Program-made: the position numbers and the translations under genes
The notes under the pieces: model-generated
Told to the model about the DNA's origin: nothing
The model's input: the letters and a program-made list of their open reading frames with translations, nothing else
Database searches by the model: none
Shown here: piece after piece, positions 6,814 through 14,841 of the stretch
How positions within the stretch are numbered: the stretch's first letter is position 1
Layout: each line of letters opens with the position of its first letter
Assembly (NCBI GenBank): GCA_002347125.1
Contig: DDXG01000186.1
Span: forward strand, 1 to 23,590
DNA: 23,590 nucleotides
Direction: 5' to 3'
DNA from: Phycisphaerales bacterium UBA2266
GTDB lineage: Bacteria; Planctomycetota; Phycisphaerae; Sedimentisphaerales; Anaerobacaceae

Positions 6814-8160
6814 TCACACGACCTTGGTGATGCCGGGCATGGCGATGGGGTAGTTGCCGTTCTCATCGGGCATGACGGGCGGGTTGGACTCCATCGTAAA
6901 GTTGTCCAGGCCCGGAGCCAGTTCGAGATTCGAGGCCATCGCATCCTCCCAGGTAATCATCTGCCCGGATTCGGAGGCCATGCGTCCGAGGATGCCCGCC
7001 ATCGCGGCATAGGCGCAGCGCTGCGCCTCGTTGAGCGTCTCATTCTTGCGCACGGCGGCAAATAGCAGGTCGTGCTCAACCTGGTAGCCGCTGCCGCGCT
7101 CGCCTTCATACCGCCAGATGATGTCCTCCGGCCGTTGCTGCCAGCCCTTGAATATCCGCGGATTCGTGATGCCTTCGCCAAGTTCCGCCGAGCCGGTCGC
7201 CCCATGGATGTGGTCGCCGAAGAAACCCCAGCAGTTGTCCATGTGCCGTCCCTGGGCCAGCAGCCGCGTCCCATCGCCGAAGCGATACTCGACGGAGTAA
7301 TGGTCGAACAACTGGTCCTTGTAGGTTCGGACCTGGCGGCCGCCCTGGCCCTGCGCCGAGACCGGCCAGGCGTCCTTGCACCAGCAGCAGACGTCGATGT
7401 TGTGGATGAGCCAATCGAGAATGAAACTGCCGTTGACCCAGGTGAAGTTGGAGTAGTTGCGAATCTGGTGCGCCATCTCGCTCATGCCTTCGGGCTTGGG
7501 GCCGAAGCCGACGGGCCCGTGCTCGCGATAGGCCCAGCAGGTGATGATCTCGCCGATAACCCCCTTATGCAGTTGCTCGACCGCCTGCACCAGCGGCGGA
7601 TAGTGGCGACTCATCAGGCCGCCGACAATCTTGAGGTTCTTCTTCTCGGCCTCCCGGCCGGCCTTGAGCACCCGCCGGATGCCGGGGGCATCCACGGCAA
7701 AGGATTTCTCCATGAAGATATTCAGGCCCTTCTCGACAGCGTGCTCGACGTGCAGCGGCCGAAACGCCGGTGGCGTAGCCAGCAGCACGACGCCGCCGGG
7801 GCCGACAACCTCCATGACCTTCTTATAGGCATCCAGCCCGACGAACTGGCGGTCCGGCGGAACATCCACTTTGCCGGCCATCTGCCCGCTGATGGCCTGC
7901 AGGCTCGTCTTCAGGCGGCTTTCGAATGCATCGCCCATGGCGACGAGTCTCGTAGGCCCGGCCGTGGACATGGCCTCGATGGCGGCGCCGGTGCCGCGGC
8001 CACCACAGCCAACCAGGCCGATGCGGATCGTATTGTCCTCCCCGGCGTAGAGCCGCGACGCCACAGGCCCCGTCAGGGCCATTGCGGCCAGGGCACCGGA
8101 GGTCTTGAGGAATTGCCGTCTGGATGTCGATGCCGCCTGCGTGTTTGTGCGACTGCTCAT
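6814..8160 (-). CDS. Tat-exported Gfo/Idh/MocA-family oxidoreductase
   Basis: The protein is 448 aa. A twin-arginine signal, T-S-R-R-Q-F-L-K (12-19), with a hydrophobic stretch, is followed at about 46 by the Rossmann motif G-L-V-G-C-G-G-R-G-T-G for NAD(P) binding. The segment F-M-E-K-S-F-A-V-D takes the place of the usual E-K-P motif. The C-terminal alpha/beta domain shows the 'YSNFTWVNGSFILDWLIHNIDV' type metal-independent substrate region. Family members oxidise or reduce sugars or cyclitols; export with bound cofactor through Tat is common in planctomycetes. It is divergent from a second member at 8506 and sits near a sulfatase, which fits polysaccharide breakdown. A moderate ribosome binding site (AAGGG) precedes the start. 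The substrate is unknown. Confidence 0.9.
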   Translation of the reverse strand: MSSRTNTQAASTSRRQFLKTSGALAAMALTGPVASRLYAGEDNTIRIGLVGCGGRGTGAAIEAMSTAGPTRLVAMGDAFESRLKTSLQAISGQMAGKVDVPPDRQFVGLDAYKKVMEVVGPGGVVLLATPPAFRPLHVEHAVEKGLNIFMEKSFAVDAPGIRRVLKAGREAEKKNLKIVGGLMSRHYPPLVQAVEQLHKGVIGEIITCWAYREHGPVGFGPKPEGMSEMAHQIRNYSNFTWVNGSFILDWLIHNIDVCCWCKDAWPVSAQGQGGRQVRTYKDQLFDHYSVEYRFGDGTRLLAQGRHMDNCWGFFGDHIHGATGSAELGEGITNPRIFKGWQQRPEDIIWRYEGERGSGYQVEHDLLFAAVRKNETLNEAQRCAYAAMAGILGRMASESGQMITWEDAMASNLELAPGLDNFTMESNPPVMPDENGNYPIAMPGITKVV

Positions 8161-8186
8161 GACTTGCCCTTTCCAATAGCCACAGC

Positions 8187-8241
8187 GCCGGTTCGCGGGC
8201 GGCCACGGTACCCACAGGCTGTCCGAGAACCGGCTGGACAG
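8187..8241 (-). promoter_or_regulatory. Overlapping inverted repeats in the leader of the oxidoreductase gene
   Basis: GCCGGTTC (8187-8194) pairs with GAACCGGC (8227-8234). CTGTCC (8219-8224) pairs with GGACAG (8236-8241). The second stem begins inside the loop of the first and ends outside it, so the two form either a pseudoknot or exclusive alternatives. The structure ends 26 nt before the start codon at 8160. Function is unproven. Confidence 0.3.
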
Positions 8242-8320
8242 GATTCACATCACTAACGTGGCTCCATCGTACAGGCGGCCGGACGAGACTTCAACCTGCA
8301 ATTTGCCCCCGTAACGCCCC

Positions 8321-8348
8321 TTGAAGCACGATGGGCATGTGGTACACT
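8321..8348 (+). promoter_or_regulatory. Possible promoter of the plus-strand oxidoreductase-sulfatase operon
   Basis: TTGAAG (8321-8326) and TACACT (8343-8348) are 16 bp apart. Both boxes match the sigma70 consensus only in part. The resulting leader of about 150 nt would contain the 90-bp inverted repeat at 8376-8465. Confidence 0.35.
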
Positions 8349-8375
8349 TATGGTATTATCATACGAAGCACAGCC

Positions 8376-8465
8376 TGTCATGCTGAACGCAGTGAAGCAT
8401 CTTGGCCTCGAATAGGAGCTATCACAAGCTCGTAGTCCAGATTCTTCGCTTCGCTCAGAATGACA
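8376..8465. repeat. 90-bp inverted-repeat element (CHSERSEES-type, MITE-like)
   Basis: Two 27-bp arms face each other: 8376-8404 (starting TGTCATGCTGAACGCAGTGA) and 8439-8465 (complement starting TGTCATTCTGAGCGAAGCGA). They match at 22 of 27 positions over a 34-bp centre. The right arm is the widely spread palindrome whose spurious translation reads CHSERSEES. The element fills much of the 345-bp gap between two divergent oxidoreductase genes. The rest of that gap holds a weak promoter and the overlapping inverted repeats at 8187-8241; I see no gene. Confidence 0.75.
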
Positions 8466-8505
8466 TGTGACCTTTTTCGGTGACCACTTATTCGGAGGTC
8501 TTGTC

Positions 8506-10014
8506 ATGTCCGACACACACCCCATCGACCGTCGCGAGTTTCTCAAGGCTGGGGCCGCGGTGGCCGCCATCTCGGCCGTCCCTGCGCACGTACTTGGAGG
8601 GGCGCGTCATGTGCCGCCCAGCGAGCGGATCAACATCGCCTACATCGGCACGGGCACGCAGGGCCTGCGGAACCTGATGGACGCCCTGCCCCGCAAAGAG
8701 TTGCTCATCACCGCCGTGTGCGACCCGAACACCGGGAGCAACGACTATCCCGAATGGGGCCGCAATGAGATTCGCAACAAGATTCGGGCGTTTCTGGGCG
8801 ACGACCGCTACGGCGAAGGTGTCCAGGGGTGCCGCTGCGGCCGTAACGTGGGCATCGAGGTCGTGGAGCGGTACTACGGCAAGAACAAACCCGACGGTCA
8901 ATACCGGGGGTGTAAGCCGTATGTCGATTTCCGGGAATTGCTTGCCAATGAGAGCGACGTCGATGCCCTCTACATCATGACGCCGGAGCACCTGCACACA
9001 ACGGTGGCGGTCGCGGCCATGAACAAGGGCAAGCACGCAATTACCCACAAGCCCATCTCCAATGTGCACCACGAGATCGTGGTCGCACGCGACACAGCGG
9101 AGAAGACCGGCGCTGCGACGCATCTGTTCTGCGCGGCATCGAATTCGACCACTCCGACGATCACCGAATGGATCGAAGATGGCGCCATCGGACCGGTTCG
9201 AGAGGCCCATAACTGGTCGTCGCGGCCGTTCTGGCCACAGGGGATGACAGCGCTACCGAGCGACAGGCCGCCCGTTCCTGACGGGCTGGTCTGGGATTTG
9301 TGGCTGGGGCCGGTTCCCCATCGACCCTACCATCCGGCCTATACGCACGCCGTCTTTCGGGGCTGGTGCGATTTCGGCTCCGGGGCCCTGGGCGATATGG
9401 GCCACTACAGCTTCTTCCAGATCTTCAAGATTCTCGGTCTGGGCCAGCCACGGACGGTGGAGGCATCTCGCAGTTGTTACTGGGCGATCGAGAACCTGAC
9501 CTGGTCGAAGCAACCGACGGATATTGCATGGCCCCAGGCGTCGGCGATTCACTGGGAGTTCCCGGCACGGGGCGACAGGCCCGAGGTCTCGCTTTTCTGG
9601 TACGATGGCGGTCTGCGGCCGCCCAAGCCCACCGAGTTGGACGCCGACGGGGCGGATATGCCCGATGAAGGCATGCTCTTCGTCGGCGACAAAGGCAAGC
9701 TCTTGGCCGGTTTCACCGGGGGCGACCCGCATCTGATTCCCGCATCAAGAATGGCCGCCTACAAGAAGCCGCCGCAACGCCTGCCGCGACCGGAGGATGA
9801 ATTGACCCAGTGGATCCGCGCGATTCGAGGCGGCGAGCCCTCCTCGGCGAGCTTCCAGAATGCCTATGATTTCAGCACCACCATCGCCCTGGGCAACATC
9901 GCACTTCGCGTGGGCAAGAAGCTGGTTTGGGACGCGGATAACACACAGTTCACAAACAGCGACGCCGCGAACAAGCTGCGACACCGCACCTATCGACAAG
10001 GTTGGGAACTCTGA
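8506..10014 (+). CDS. Tat-exported Gfo/Idh/MocA-family oxidoreductase
   Basis: The protein is 502 aa. The start at 8506 is preferred because GGAGG (8494-8498) lies 7 nt upstream and a compact twin-arginine signal follows (D-R-R-E-F-L-K, 8-14); the frame is open to 8467 but that part overlaps the repeat. The Rossmann motif A-Y-I-G-T-G-T-Q-G lies at about 45-53 and an H-K-P motif replaces the family's E-K-P. The long C-terminal domain (W-S-S-R-P-F-W-P-Q-G; G-D-M-G-H-Y-S-F-F-Q) is typical of the large planctomycete group of these proteins. It is likely a periplasmic NAD(P)-binding sugar oxidoreductase or a derived glycoside-acting enzyme. The sulfatase gene follows after 67 bp, probably in the same operon. 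Confidence 0.9.
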   Translation: MSDTHPIDRREFLKAGAAVAAISAVPAHVLGGARHVPPSERINIAYIGTGTQGLRNLMDALPRKELLITAVCDPNTGSNDYPEWGRNEIRNKIRAFLGDDRYGEGVQGCRCGRNVGIEVVERYYGKNKPDGQYRGCKPYVDFRELLANESDVDALYIMTPEHLHTTVAVAAMNKGKHAITHKPISNVHHEIVVARDTAEKTGAATHLFCAASNSTTPTITEWIEDGAIGPVREAHNWSSRPFWPQGMTALPSDRPPVPDGLVWDLWLGPVPHRPYHPAYTHAVFRGWCDFGSGALGDMGHYSFFQIFKILGLGQPRTVEASRSCYWAIENLTWSKQPTDIAWPQASAIHWEFPARGDRPEVSLFWYDGGLRPPKPTELDADGADMPDEGMLFVGDKGKLLAGFTGGDPHLIPASRMAAYKKPPQRLPRPEDELTQWIRAIRGGEPSSASFQNAYDFSTTIALGNIALRVGKKLVWDADNTQFTNSDAANKLRHRTYRQGWEL

Positions 10015-10081
10015 GCAACGGGCAACGCTTCAAGCCGCCCCAGTCCTGCGCTGACAGGCAGGCCCTACATGGAGCCATGGA

Positions 10082-11605
10082 ATGATGAAGATGAACCGAC
10101 GGGTGTTTTTGAAGTCTTGCGTCTCGGCGCTTGGCGGTCTGGGGCTGGGCGGGTGGAAGGCAACATGCCGGGCGGCCGCCGGATCGGACGAGGATACACA
10201 CGGGGCCCCACCGAACATCGTGTTCATCCTCGCCGATGACATGGGCTACGGCGATATTCAGGCGTACAACCCCGCTTCCAGGATTCCCACGCCCAACCTG
10301 AACCAACTGGCGAGTGATGGCATGAGGTTCACGGATGCGCACTCCGGCTCGGCCGTCTGTACGCCCACCCGCTACGGCATCCTGACCGGCCGCTACTGCT
10401 GGCGGACCCGGCTGCAAAGCGGGGTTCTCTTTCCTCCGGATGACGAGCCCCTGATCGAGCCGGGGCGACTGACGGTGGCCGGCATGCTCAAGCGCCGCGG
10501 GTATCACACCGCCTGTATCGGCAAGTGGCATCTGGGCATCGAGTGGGGTCGGGATGACGCGGGAACCGTGGATTTCAGCAAGCCGATCCGGCACGGGCCG
10601 ACCGATGTGGGCTTTGACGAGTATTTCGGGATTGCCGCTTCGCTGGATATGGTCCCCTATGCATTCTACCACAACCGCAATCCGGTAGAGCCTGTGACCG
10701 AAACTCAGGAGGCGCTGGGGTTCCCGCGATTCATCCGACAAGGCCCAAAGGCGCCCGGCTTCGATCCGGGCAAGGTGCTGGACACGTTGACCGAGCGCGC
10801 CGTCGGGTATATCCGCACGCGTGCCCGGCGGCAAGAGCGGTTCTTCCTCTATCTGCCGTTGACGGCCCCTCACAAACCGGTGTGGCCGGCCGATCGCTTC
10901 GCGGGCAAGACGGCGATGGGGCCCTACGGAGATTTCGTGCATCAGGTGGATGATTCGGTCGGCCGCGTCCTGCGGGCCATTGAACAAGCGGGGGTAGCCG
11001 GCAACACCCTGGTCGTCTATACGAGCGACAACGGCTCGTTTATGTACCGCCGCCCTCAGGAGATTCGAGACCACACAGTTGACGCAGCAAAGCAGCATTA
11101 CCACCCGGACAACCATCAGGCAAACGGGTCGCTGCGCGGTACGAAGGCCGATGTCTGGGAGGGCGGACACAGGATACCGTTCGTCGTCCGCTGGCCGGGC
11201 AGGGTCAAACCGAGCAGCGAATGTGACCAGACGATCTGCCTGACGGACTTCTTCGCGACCTGTGCCGAGATAGTGCGTTTCGATATGCCGCCCAACGCGG
11301 GAGAGGATAGCTTCAGTCTGATGGGGCTGTTGGCCGGTCGCGGCTGGTTGCGGGCCCCGGTAGTGCATCATTCCGCCAACGGGGTGTTTGCCCTGCGCCA
11401 GGGCAAGTGGAAGATGGTCTTCGGCAACGGCTCCGGAGGGCGCGAGCAGCCCGTGGGCAAGCCCTTTGCCCGACCCTACGCCCTGTTCGACATGGAGCAG
11501 GACCCATCGGAGACGACCAACGTCATCGAGTCCTATCCGCAGGTGGCCGCACAGCTTGAGCAGGCCCTGGCCCGGATAAGAGATAATCCCTCAAGCCGGC
11601 TCTGA
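10082..11605 (+). CDS. Exported sulfatase (type I, formylglycine-dependent)
   Basis: The protein is 507 aa. GGAG (10071-10074) is 7 nt before the ATG at 10082. A twin-arginine-like signal N-R-R-V-F-L-K is followed by a glycine-rich hydrophobic stretch. The alkaline-phosphatase-superfamily core is clear: metal ligands D52-D53 in 'ILADDMGYGD', the formylglycine motif C93-T-P-T-R, the G-K-W-H-L-G motif, 'TAPHKP', and the D-N-G motif in 'YTSDNGS'. Cys93 must be converted to formylglycine for activity; no maturation enzyme gene is present here. It would remove sulfate from a glycan or other sulfate ester in the periplasm. The neighbouring oxidoreductases and carbohydrate-binding-like protein suggest a sulfated polysaccharide, but the exact target cannot be read. 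Confidence 0.93.
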   Translation: MMKMNRRVFLKSCVSALGGLGLGGWKATCRAAAGSDEDTHGAPPNIVFILADDMGYGDIQAYNPASRIPTPNLNQLASDGMRFTDAHSGSAVCTPTRYGILTGRYCWRTRLQSGVLFPPDDEPLIEPGRLTVAGMLKRRGYHTACIGKWHLGIEWGRDDAGTVDFSKPIRHGPTDVGFDEYFGIAASLDMVPYAFYHNRNPVEPVTETQEALGFPRFIRQGPKAPGFDPGKVLDTLTERAVGYIRTRARRQERFFLYLPLTAPHKPVWPADRFAGKTAMGPYGDFVHQVDDSVGRVLRAIEQAGVAGNTLVVYTSDNGSFMYRRPQEIRDHTVDAAKQHYHPDNHQANGSLRGTKADVWEGGHRIPFVVRWPGRVKPSSECDQTICLTDFFATCAEIVRFDMPPNAGEDSFSLMGLLAGRGWLRAPVVHHSANGVFALRQGKWKMVFGNGSGGREQPVGKPFARPYALFDMEQDPSETTNVIESYPQVAAQLEQALARIRDNPSSRL

Positions 11606-11819
11606 CCGAAGGCGCCTGTAGACGATGGATGCGGCTGGTGGAATATCCGGTTGCAGACGCAAGGGGTGCGTTTTATGAGACCCAAACGGCATGGACTGTA
11701 CGGAAGAGACACGTTCGTACGCAATTCGCCAATGTCGGGTGCACTCTTCGCCGAAACTGGTCATATATATGATCCGGGGCGACATATTGACACCCCGGGG
11801 ACCCTGCTGATCCTGAGTT

Positions 11820-14312
11820 ATGCACAAGATAACGGCTATCACGGCAATTCTGGGTGTGGCGGCGGCCTGCGTGGGCTATCGGCCGGCAGACCTGACGCGG
11901 GACGGCGTCGTGGATTTCCGCGATCTCAGCGTCCTGGCGACGGACTGGCTGGCCGAATCCCAGGAGCCCAATATCGTGCCTCTATACGAATTCGGCGGCG
12001 ATTCGGGCAGGGTAAGCGTCAGTCGTGAAGGGACGGGCTATAACCTTCAGTTGCAGGAGTTTGCGGCCCACACGCCCCGCCGCGAGACCGTGTGCGTGGC
12101 CGCGATCGGGGAGGTGGAGTCGTTCCCACAGGCGGGTTTCGTCGCCAGGGGCGTTACGGCGGACCATGTGTATGTCTCGCATGGCAGCGCGCTGAAACTG
12201 TCGACGACGCGCGACGGTATCGACTACACCGAGGTCCTGGACCTCACGTCCGCGGGGATCATCGACGAGGGGATTACCGGCGCCAAGGAACTGGCGGACG
12301 GCTCGCTGCTGGTGTTCACCAGTTCGCCCGGAGGCTATCGCGGGCACACGCTTCGCAGGGCCGACGCGAATGCCGCCTGGGCGGTTGTGAACCAGACGCG
12401 GGGATGCGTGGAGTATTGGGGGCTCACCGGATTCAATGACAACGGCGAGTGCGTCGTGGGCACCTACGGCCGCCACACGCCCTCCCCCGGCTGGGACAAT
12501 CCGCGCAGCATCTGGTACAGCGGGGACTATGGGCAGACCTGGGCCGAGATCTACCGACATGCGGATCTGGGCGACCTGCATTGCCACCTGGCGACGTTCA
12601 GCCCGCTCGATACATCGACAATATACGCCGCCTACGGCGATCTGGTGCCCAACTCCAGAGTGATGAAGCTGGAGTACACGGGAGGCGGAAAGTACGATCC
12701 GAGCCACTGGCGGGAGGCGGACAATTCCCCCCTGCTCCAACGGATATACAACCCCGTGTTCGCGCTGCCCCACGGCGACTACATCTACTGGGGACGCGAT
12801 TCGGGGCATTATCCCATCATCCTCAAGCACGACGTCCGACGGGACACGTTCGCCGAGGTACACGACAGTCCTCGCTACAACTACGGCGTGAGCGCCCCTT
12901 ACTATACCGGCGGTCTCGGCCTGGCGTGCTTCAGCATGACCCAACACAATGGTCTTCTGTATGCCGCCGTCAGGGATACAGGGGGGACATTGCTGAATCC
13001 GAACAACGGCATATACGTCAGCGCCGACGGAGACCACTGGTCGTGCGTGTACCGCAAGGAGATGTCGGGCTGCGATCACTGGTGCGGTTTCTTCACCATC
13101 GTCGGGTACTCCAACGGCTACTTGTGGGGGGCGTACAGCACCCAAAACAACTCGAGCGGCACGTGGCGCATGTATCGGATGAAACCCGTTGCGGCGGCGA
13201 CGAAGTCCGCGCTGTACGTCGAACGTGGAGCGACCAACGTACTCTCGGAAGACGCCTCATGTTTTGAGAACGGCGTCGGGGGATGGGTGGCGACGCAGGA
13301 TGTGAACAGTGCCGCCACCGGCAGAACCACGCAAGAGGCGTTGGTCGGCTCGGCATGCCTCAGGGTGGTTCCTCAGGACAATGGCGTCGGCTACCTGACA
13401 TTGAAAGGGCCCTGCTGGAATCCGAAACCGTCCGTGGGTGATTACATCGTCGCCTCCGCCTACATCAAGGCCGGGCCGGAGTACCCCGAAGACTACGGCG
13501 GCGAGGGGCCGCAAACCTCGCGCTTTCGAATCGCCGTGGAAGGGGCCGGCAATGGGGCGATCTACAGTCAGGCGTCCCGTTTCTACATATCGAAGCACCT
13601 GACCGGCTGGCGCAGGGTGGTGACCTGGGGCAAATGTACAAACGACCAGTTCAATCCCACCCTGGGACCGAGGCTGGTGTTTGATCTGGGACGAGGGGAC
13701 TACAAGGGCGATCGGTTCGCGGACGCCGTGCACTACATCGACGCCGTCTCCGTGGTGTATTTCAACGACTTGCACTACAGCGGTTCGTGGATCCGCGGCG
13801 GCAGCGCCCGGCCGGATGAGATCGGCGTCATCCCCCTGGCGGGCGTGGGCACCCGGTATTCGGTCTCGATGACATGGTTGCCGGTGTGCTCATCGAGAGA
13901 GTGGCACGGCAACATGAGTATCGCGGCTGTTGCCGGGGCCGACGGCAGCCACGTCAATCTGTTGTACGACAAACTCAGCAGTCGATTCACGCTCGATGAC
14001 GGCACACACCGCCTCCTGACGGCCGGAACCTATACATGGGAACATCATGACCTGATCAACCTGTGTATCGTTCACGACGGGACGGGTACGACCCTGCACA
14101 TCAAGACGTCGCTGGAGGCGGCCGGAGAGAGCGTGGCGGATTCGGATATCCGATTGGGCGCCCTGCCGGTCTTCATGTTGCTGAGCACGGACTACTACGG
14201 CGTCTCGCCGGGCTGCGGCAAGTTCGCCAATATCCGCGTATGGGACTCGGCGTTGTCGACCGCCGATGTCCACCGGGCATTCGACACCGTAACGGATATC
14301 CTTGCCCCATAG
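11820..14312 (+). CDS. Secreted dockerin-motif protein with sialidase-like propeller and C-terminal LamG-like domain
   Basis: The protein is 830 aa. A signal sequence (1-16) ends at A-A-A-C17, a marginal lipobox. One dockerin-like calcium loop follows directly: D24, T26, D28, D32, D35, then L-A-T-D-W-L. Residues about 50-460 resemble a BNR/sialidase-type beta-propeller: there is an Asp box S234-G-D-Y-G-Q-T-W241 and a degenerate one at 401-407. A region at about 475-640 looks like a carbohydrate-binding beta-sandwich (G-G-W-V-A-T start), and about 680-826 is LamG/concanavalin-like (F-A-N-I-R-V-W-D). Catalytic residues are not identifiable, so it may bind rather than cut glycan. No clear ribosome binding site precedes the ATG; a 6-bp hairpin (CCGGGG 11774-11779, CCCCGG 11793-11798) lies just upstream. 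It is 214 bp from the sulfatase gene and may be co-transcribed. Confidence 0.72.
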   Translation: MHKITAITAILGVAAACVGYRPADLTRDGVVDFRDLSVLATDWLAESQEPNIVPLYEFGGDSGRVSVSREGTGYNLQLQEFAAHTPRRETVCVAAIGEVESFPQAGFVARGVTADHVYVSHGSALKLSTTRDGIDYTEVLDLTSAGIIDEGITGAKELADGSLLVFTSSPGGYRGHTLRRADANAAWAVVNQTRGCVEYWGLTGFNDNGECVVGTYGRHTPSPGWDNPRSIWYSGDYGQTWAEIYRHADLGDLHCHLATFSPLDTSTIYAAYGDLVPNSRVMKLEYTGGGKYDPSHWREADNSPLLQRIYNPVFALPHGDYIYWGRDSGHYPIILKHDVRRDTFAEVHDSPRYNYGVSAPYYTGGLGLACFSMTQHNGLLYAAVRDTGGTLLNPNNGIYVSADGDHWSCVYRKEMSGCDHWCGFFTIVGYSNGYLWGAYSTQNNSSGTWRMYRMKPVAAATKSALYVERGATNVLSEDASCFENGVGGWVATQDVNSAATGRTTQEALVGSACLRVVPQDNGVGYLTLKGPCWNPKPSVGDYIVASAYIKAGPEYPEDYGGEGPQTSRFRIAVEGAGNGAIYSQASRFYISKHLTGWRRVVTWGKCTNDQFNPTLGPRLVFDLGRGDYKGDRFADAVHYIDAVSVVYFNDLHYSGSWIRGGSARPDEIGVIPLAGVGTRYSVSMTWLPVCSSREWHGNMSIAAVAGADGSHVNLLYDKLSSRFTLDDGTHRLLTAGTYTWEHHDLINLCIVHDGTGTTLHIKTSLEAAGESVADSDIRLGALPVFMLLSTDYYGVSPGCGKFANIRVWDSALSTADVHRAFDTVTDILAP

Positions 14313-14346
14313 ACGCCCTCTGACGCCCGTATCCGCTGCGGTGGGA

Positions 14347-14823
14347 TCAGAACATTCGCCCAACCTCCTCCAAAATGAGGTCGACGGCGGTCGTTGCGGC
14401 GACGGCGGCGGTGGGCGTCAGTTCGAGGCCCGGCTCAACGCTCTCCGGCTGGATACCGAACACGATAACCTCGTGCGGAGCGCAGTTAAGAAGTCGGGTC
14501 ATTCGCAGGACCTCGGCCATGCCAATGTCATGGAGGGACACATCTCGGCCCCGCCCGGTGACAACGTCCTTGCCCGTGAAGCGGACGACGACGCCGGGGG
14601 GACGCCCGGCGTCAACGGCGTCGACAATGATGACCGTGCGGCGTTCGGCGAGGACATCAAGCAGGTCCACGCCGGCGGTAGCCCCGTCGCAGACCTCCAC
14701 GCAATCCGGCAGGCGCATCTTCTCAAGGGCGCCGACGACGTGCACACCCACGCCCTCATCCCGCAGGAGGATGTTACCGATGCCGAGAATCAGAACAGGT
14801 TTTGGATTCATCCGAGCGGCCAT
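14347..14823 (-). CDS. [NiFe] hydrogenase maturation endopeptidase (HyaD/HybD family)
   Basis: The protein is 158 aa, the normal length of the family. It shows the N-terminal G-I-G-N-I-L-L-R-D-E-G-V-G-V-H motif with the nickel-sensing Glu, a D-G-A-T-A-G-V-D-L segment, V-D-A-V-D-A-G, a H-D-I-G motif with the metal-binding His, and V-F-G-I-Q-P-E. The enzyme cuts the C-terminal tail from the large subunit once nickel is inserted. Its target is encoded in the same operon and keeps a 19-residue tail after its last His. Either Met1 (14823) or Met5 (14811) could be the start; neither has a clear ribosome binding site. It is the last gene of the operon, 18 bp after the cytochrome stop. Other hyp maturation genes are not in the window. 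Confidence 0.92.
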   Translation of the reverse strand: MAARMNPKPVLILGIGNILLRDEGVGVHVVGALEKMRLPDCVEVCDGATAGVDLLDVLAERRTVIIVDAVDAGRPPGVVVRFTGKDVVTGRGRDVSLHDIGMAEVLRMTRLLNCAPHEVIVFGIQPESVEPGLELTPTAAVAATTAVDLILEEVGRMF

Positions 14824-14841
14824 ACGGTCGAGTGGATCACA

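Noticed and set aside
8253..8570. Minus-strand frame reading CHSERSEES
   Set aside because: The peptide is the well-known spurious translation of the inverted-repeat element.
11651..12028. Plus-strand frame upstream of the dockerin-motif protein
   Set aside because: More than half of it overlaps the larger gene in another frame. The 11606-11819 gap shows no domain, only a weak hairpin.
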